64,000 bases of DNA from DASVCS01 sp036381495 (lineage in GTDB: Bacteria > Gemmatimonadota > Gemmatimonadetes > Longimicrobiales > RSA9), in the NCBI GenBank assembly GCA_036381495.1, contig DASVCS010000147.1:7890-71889 (forward strand), read 5' to 3'. The position numbers were made by a program, and so were the translations under genes. The notes under the pieces are model-generated. The model saw nothing but the letters and a program-made list of their open reading frames with translations. It was not told where the DNA came from and searched no databases. Below, piece after piece: positions 60,304 to 64,000 of this stretch (its first letter is position 1; each line of letters begins with the position of its first letter).

Positions 60304-63195
60304 ATGAAGACGACGCATCCCGTGAGACGCCTCGTACTCGCCGCGATCTTCGCCGTGAGCGGCACCGCGTTCGGACAGGGACCCAAGCGGCCGCTGGACC
60401 ACGACGTCTACGACATCTGGAAGTCGATCCGAGGCGAGGCGATCTCCGACGACGGCCGGTGGGCGCTCTATGCCCTCGTCCCCGGCGATGGCGATGGCGA
60501 GCTGCGCGTGCGCGCGCTCGACTCGGCGACCGAGCACGTCATCCCGCGCGCGACGGGCGCGCGCTTCGCCGAAGACAGCCGCTTCGTCGTCTTCACGATC
60601 GAACCGATGGAGGCGGTGGTCGACTCGCTCAGGAAGGAAGGGAAGAAGGGCGACGCGCTCCCCGCCGACTCCCTCGGGATCCTCGACCTCGCGACGGGCG
60701 AACTGGTCAAGGTGGCGCGCGTGAAGTCGTTCGCGCTGCCGGAGGCGGCCGGCGGCTGGGTCGCCTACCTGCTCGAAAAGGACACGGCGAGTGCCGAGCC
60801 GGAGCGCGGCGCCGACGAGGAGCGGGGTCGCGCCGGCGCGGCCGGCGACGAAGACGACGAGCGGGATCGCGACAAGGCCGAGGGCACACGGCTGGTGCTG
60901 CGCAACCTCGCAACCGGCGCGGAGCAGCGCTACGAGCACGTCGTCTCCTACCGTTTCTCCGAAGACGGCTCGCGGCTGGTCTACGCGGCGTCGAGCAAGG
61001 ATGGCGCGGCCGACGGCGTGTTCGCCGTGGTCGTCGCGAACGGCACGGCCTCGGCGCTCCTGACCGGCGAGGGCAAGTACACGCAGCTCGCGGTGGACCG
61101 GACGGGCGACCAGGTCGCGTTCCTGTCGAACCGCGACGACTACGACGCCGAACAGCCGTCCTTCACCCTCTACCACTGGGCCGCAGGCGATGACTCCGCG
61201 GACGCGCTCGCCCGCGAGGGGACCGAGGGGATCCCCCCGGGGTGGTGGGTCAGCGAACACGGCGAGCTCACCTTCTCGGACAGCGGGCGCCGGCTCTACT
61301 TCGGCACCGCGCCCCGGCCGGCGCCGCCCCCCGATGAGGACACACTCCCGCCGGCCGACGAGCGGGTCGTCCTCGACGTCTGGAACTGGAAGGACCCCTA
61401 TCTCCAGCCGATGCAGCTCCTTCGGGCCGAGCGCGAGCGGGAGCGGACTTACACCGCGATGTTCGACCTGGACGACGGCCGCTTGGTCCAGCTCGCCACG
61501 GCCGACGTCCCTGAAGTCGACATCGTGACGACGCGCGACCCGGCGGTCGTGATCGGGTCATCGGACCTCCCGTACCGCCAGCTCATCTCGTGGGACGGCA
61601 GCTATGAGGACGTCTACCTCGTCCATGTCGACACGGGCGAGCACGAGCGGATCCTGACGCAGCACGGCGGACCGCCCGTGCGGCTCTCGCCCGGCGGCCG
61701 CTACGCCGTCTGGTTCGACAACCAGGCACTGGCCTGGTTCGCGCTGGACATCGAGGCGGGCGACGTCGTGAACCTGACCGAGGACGTGCCCTACCCGGTC
61801 TACGATGAGTTGAACGACCGGCCGCAGCCGCCCTCGCCGTACGGTGCCGCGGGGTGGACGGAGGGCGACCGGGCGTTCCTGGTCTACGACAAGCACGACA
61901 TCTGGGCGACCGACCCGACGGGCCGTTCGGCTCCGCGTAACATCACGGATGGCGTGGGTCGCGCCGAGAACCTGCGGTTCCGCTTCGTCGACCTGGATCC
62001 GGAGACCGACGCGATCGATCCCGATGCGCCGCTCCTGCTCTCGGCGTTCCATCTCTGGACGAAGGCGGATGGCTTCTACCGCGACCGGGTCGCGGGCAGT
62101 GGCCGGCCGGAGCGGATCCTCATGCAGGACCGGTCGTTCTCGTATCCGCGCAAGGCGGAGGACGCGGACGTGCTGCTCTTCACGCGCGAGAGCTTCCAGG
62201 AGTTCCCGGACCTGTGGGTGAGCGACCTGAATTTCGAGGGGATGAAGCGGATCAGCGAGGCGAATCCGCAGCAGGCCGAGTATCTGTGGGGGACGGCCGA
62301 GCTGGTGGAATGGCGCTCGGTGGATGGCACGCGGCTCCAGGGGATTCTGTACAAGCCGGAGGGCTTCGACCCGTCGCGGCAGTACCCGATGATGGTCTAC
62401 TTCTACGAGCGGCGCTCGGACACGCTGCACCGCCATTACGCGCCGGCGCCGGGGAGTTCGAGCATCAACATCAGCTTCTACGTGAGCCGTGGCTACCTGG
62501 TCTTCGTTCCGGACATTCCGTACCAGATCGGCTATCCGGGCGAGAGCGCGGTGCACGCGGTGATTCCGGGCGTGCTGAGCCTGATCGATGAGGGCTTCGT
62601 CGACCGGAACGCGATCGGGGTGCAGGGGCACAGTTGGGGTGGCTACCAGATCGCGTACATGATCACGAAGACGGATCTGTTCGCGGCCGCGGAGGCGGGC
62701 GCGCCGGTCGCCAACATGACCAGTGCCTACGGCGGGATCCGCTGGGGCAGCGGCATGAGCCGGATGTTCCAGTACGAGAAGACGCAGAGCCGGATCGGCG
62801 GCACGCTCTGGAACGCGCTCCAGCGCTACATCGACAACTCGCCGATCTTCTGGGCCGACAAGGTCGAGACGCCGCTCCTCATGATGCACAACGATGCGGA
62901 CGGCGCGGTGCCGTGGTATCAGGGGATCGAGTACTTCGTCTCGCTGCGGCGGCTACACAAGCCCGTCTGGATGATCGTCTACAACGGCGAGGACCACGGG
63001 CTGCGCGACTACGTGGACCGCAAGGACTGGGCGATCCGCATGCAGCAGTTCTTCGACCACTTCCTCAAGGGCGCGCCCGCGCCCGTCTGGCTCGCCGAGG
63101 GGATCCCCGCGGTCCAGAAGGGTCGGACGCTCGGCCTCGAGCTGGTGACCGAGGCGACCGCGAAGGCCGCGGACGGGAGCGGAGGGAGCCGGTAG
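60304..63195 (+). CDS. exported S9-family prolyl oligopeptidase-like peptidase
   Basis: 963 residues. Signal peptide LVLAAIFAVSGTAFG. A long beta-propeller region (~25-680) with an acidic/Arg insert near 165-200 precedes the alpha/beta hydrolase domain. The nucleophile Ser lies in QGHSWGGYQIAY (about 776), the Asp in MHNDADGAVPW (about 866), and the His in GEDHGLRDY (about 899). Degrades peptides in the periplasm or outside the cell. No strong ribosome site; ATG 60304 gives a well-formed signal. Confidence 0.93.
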   Translation: MKTTHPVRRLVLAAIFAVSGTAFGQGPKRPLDHDVYDIWKSIRGEAISDDGRWALYALVPGDGDGELRVRALDSATEHVIPRATGARFAEDSRFVVFTIEPMEAVVDSLRKEGKKGDALPADSLGILDLATGELVKVARVKSFALPEAAGGWVAYLLEKDTASAEPERGADEERGRAGAAGDEDDERDRDKAEGTRLVLRNLATGAEQRYEHVVSYRFSEDGSRLVYAASSKDGAADGVFAVVVANGTASALLTGEGKYTQLAVDRTGDQVAFLSNRDDYDAEQPSFTLYHWAAGDDSADALAREGTEGIPPGWWVSEHGELTFSDSGRRLYFGTAPRPAPPPDEDTLPPADERVVLDVWNWKDPYLQPMQLLRAERERERTYTAMFDLDDGRLVQLATADVPEVDIVTTRDPAVVIGSSDLPYRQLISWDGSYEDVYLVHVDTGEHERILTQHGGPPVRLSPGGRYAVWFDNQALAWFALDIEAGDVVNLTEDVPYPVYDELNDRPQPPSPYGAAGWTEGDRAFLVYDKHDIWATDPTGRSAPRNITDGVGRAENLRFRFVDLDPETDAIDPDAPLLLSAFHLWTKADGFYRDRVAGSGRPERILMQDRSFSYPRKAEDADVLLFTRESFQEFPDLWVSDLNFEGMKRISEANPQQAEYLWGTAELVEWRSVDGTRLQGILYKPEGFDPSRQYPMMVYFYERRSDTLHRHYAPAPGSSSINISFYVSRGYLVFVPDIPYQIGYPGESAVHAVIPGVLSLIDEGFVDRNAIGVQGHSWGGYQIAYMITKTDLFAAAEAGAPVANMTSAYGGIRWGSGMSRMFQYEKTQSRIGGTLWNALQRYIDNSPIFWADKVETPLLMMHNDADGAVPWYQGIEYFVSLRRLHKPVWMIVYNGEDHGLRDYVDRKDWAIRMQQFFDHFLKGAPAPVWLAEGIPAVQKGRTLGLELVTEATAKAADGSGGSR

Positions 63196-63356
63196 CCGGC
63201 GGTCGCGCGGGGCGCGGCGGCGGGCGGAGCGCCGCCCGTCGCCGTTCCGCCCTGGTGCGGCTCTCGCGCGGACGCGCCTGCGGCTACCGGTCTCGGTAAG
63301 CAGCGTGGCGTTGGCCCGGGGTCCGGTCCCCCGCCGTCAGCCGCGCGCCGCGCCGC

Positions 63357-63653
63357 TCACGCCGCGCGTCGCGCTGCGCCGCCCGCGGCTTCTTCCTCGG
63401 CGCCGGGCATTGCGGCACGCTTCGGCGTCATCGCGGCGTAGAGCTGCATTGCGGCCGCCGTGGCGTAGAGCAGTGCGCCGGTCATCCGGGCCCGCCACTT
63501 ATCGCTGAAGAGCAGGCCGATGCCCATGCCGCCCATGGTCGATGCGGTCATCGCGAGCAGCATGCGGTCGCCCCAGATGGACCGGGCCATGCGGTCGTAG
63601 AGGCGGACCTGCTCCTTCACCACGCGGGTGAGTTCCTCCGTGTGAGAATCCAT
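63357..63653 (-). CDS. small membrane protein of unknown function
   Basis: 98 residues. A charged N-terminal helix (EELTRVVKEQVRLYDRMA) is followed by two hydrophobic segments (LLAMTASTMGGMGIGLLF and MTGALLYATAAAMQLYAAM) and an Ala/Glu-rich tail. GGAGG lies 5 nt before ATG 63653, which supports translation. No family recognised. Confidence 0.65.
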   Translation of the reverse strand: MDSHTEELTRVVKEQVRLYDRMARSIWGDRMLLAMTASTMGGMGIGLLFSDKWRARMTGALLYATAAAMQLYAAMTPKRAAMPGAEEEAAGGAARRAA

Positions 63654-63835
63654 CCTGACCTCCGTGCCGGTTCGTGCCCACCCTGCCCATCGCGTGGCCG
63701 GGTGCGCCCCTCCGGACCGATGGTTGTGCAGGAGGCGTACCGCGCGGTCGTGCGTGCGGCTTGTGGCCCACCTTATCCCGGTGTAAGTTGCCTTCCCGTG
63801 CCTCTCCCGATCGACCCATCCACCCGGAGGCAGCC

Positions 63836-64000
63836 ATGGTGAGTCGTTTCGCTTGCGCTATCCTCGTATCTCTCGCGCTCGGCGGCTGTTCATCGCGCTC
63901 GCAGAGGACGGTACCGGTCAGCACGGTCCCGAACCCCGAGATCGAGCAGTCCGGTGACGCGTACAGGATGCGACTGGACAATGGCCCGGTCCGATCCGAG
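63836..64000 (+). CDS. lipoprotein, N-terminal part (runs off the window)
   Basis: 55 codons are visible. A short signal (CAILVSLALGGC) ends in a lipobox, followed by a Ser/Thr/Pro-rich stretch and NPEIEQSGDAYRMRLD, which has no recognisable domain yet. GGAGG lies 5 nt upstream of ATG 63836, and the next codon is a GTG. Confidence 0.7.
   Translation, partial: MVSRFACAILVSLALGGCSSRSQRTVPVSTVPNPEIEQSGDAYRMRLDNGPVRSE

Overview
The window is very GC-rich and densely coded, with many GTG starts and 4-bp stop/start overlaps. The gene content suggests a Gram-negative, aerobic, non-photosynthetic bacterium: a TonB-type receptor, several lipoproteins, an ADOP-type MacB/FtsX permease, lipoprotein six-bladed propellers, a large S9 peptidase and Fe/Mn superoxide dismutase. 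This mix is typical of Gemmatimonadota or a nearby phylum. That placement is inference; there is no rRNA gene here to confirm it.

Layout. 1-9.5 kb: a Gld-type ABC export system (ATPase, fused permease/GldG, DUF4340), Tag glycosylase, a CDP-alcohol phosphatidyltransferase, a small lipoprotein, and a minus-strand tyrS-membrane protein-GNAT run. 9.5-16 kb: a secreted amidohydrolase, a sugar-type nucleotidyltransferase, an SSS symporter and galactokinase, with palindromes and short tandem repeats between them. 16.1-27.1 kb: one minus-strand vitamin B12 operon headed by a cobalamin riboswitch: btuF, btuB, a BtuG-like propeller lipoprotein, cobS, cobC, cobO, cobT, cobQ, cobU. It joins corrinoid capture at the cell surface with nucleotide-loop assembly.

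27.3-36.8 kb: a visibly less GC-rich island. It holds an ADOP permease, an AraC-like regulator broken by a one-base slip in a C run, and then a RiPP (ribosomally made, modified peptide) cluster that I do not recognise as a described class. The cluster has a SPASM radical-SAM enzyme, an LpxL/HtrB-like acyltransferase-fold protein with a C-terminal winged-helix (RRE-like) region, a 65-residue acidic four-cysteine precursor with a strong Shine-Dalgarno, an intramembrane M50 protease with a PqqD-like N-terminus, and a TPR-like protein. This is the best candidate for a new system in the window.

37-64 kb: propeller lipoproteins; a two-gene operon with a 1324-residue protein of unknown function and a methyltransferase; an endonuclease/exonuclease/phosphatase gene with an in-frame TGA; beta-N-acetylhexosaminidase; a Gfo/Idh/MocA oxidoreductase; a probable glucosylglycerol (compatible solute) operon ggpS-ggpP; DUF456, DUF892 and SOD stress genes; a second amidohydrolase; an APC permease; a small orphan type I-E-like CRISPR array (four repeats at an exact 61-bp period); an S9 peptidase; and a lipoprotein running off the end. 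Three families of simple or palindromic repeats recur between genes, and one of them provides the stop codon of three unrelated genes.
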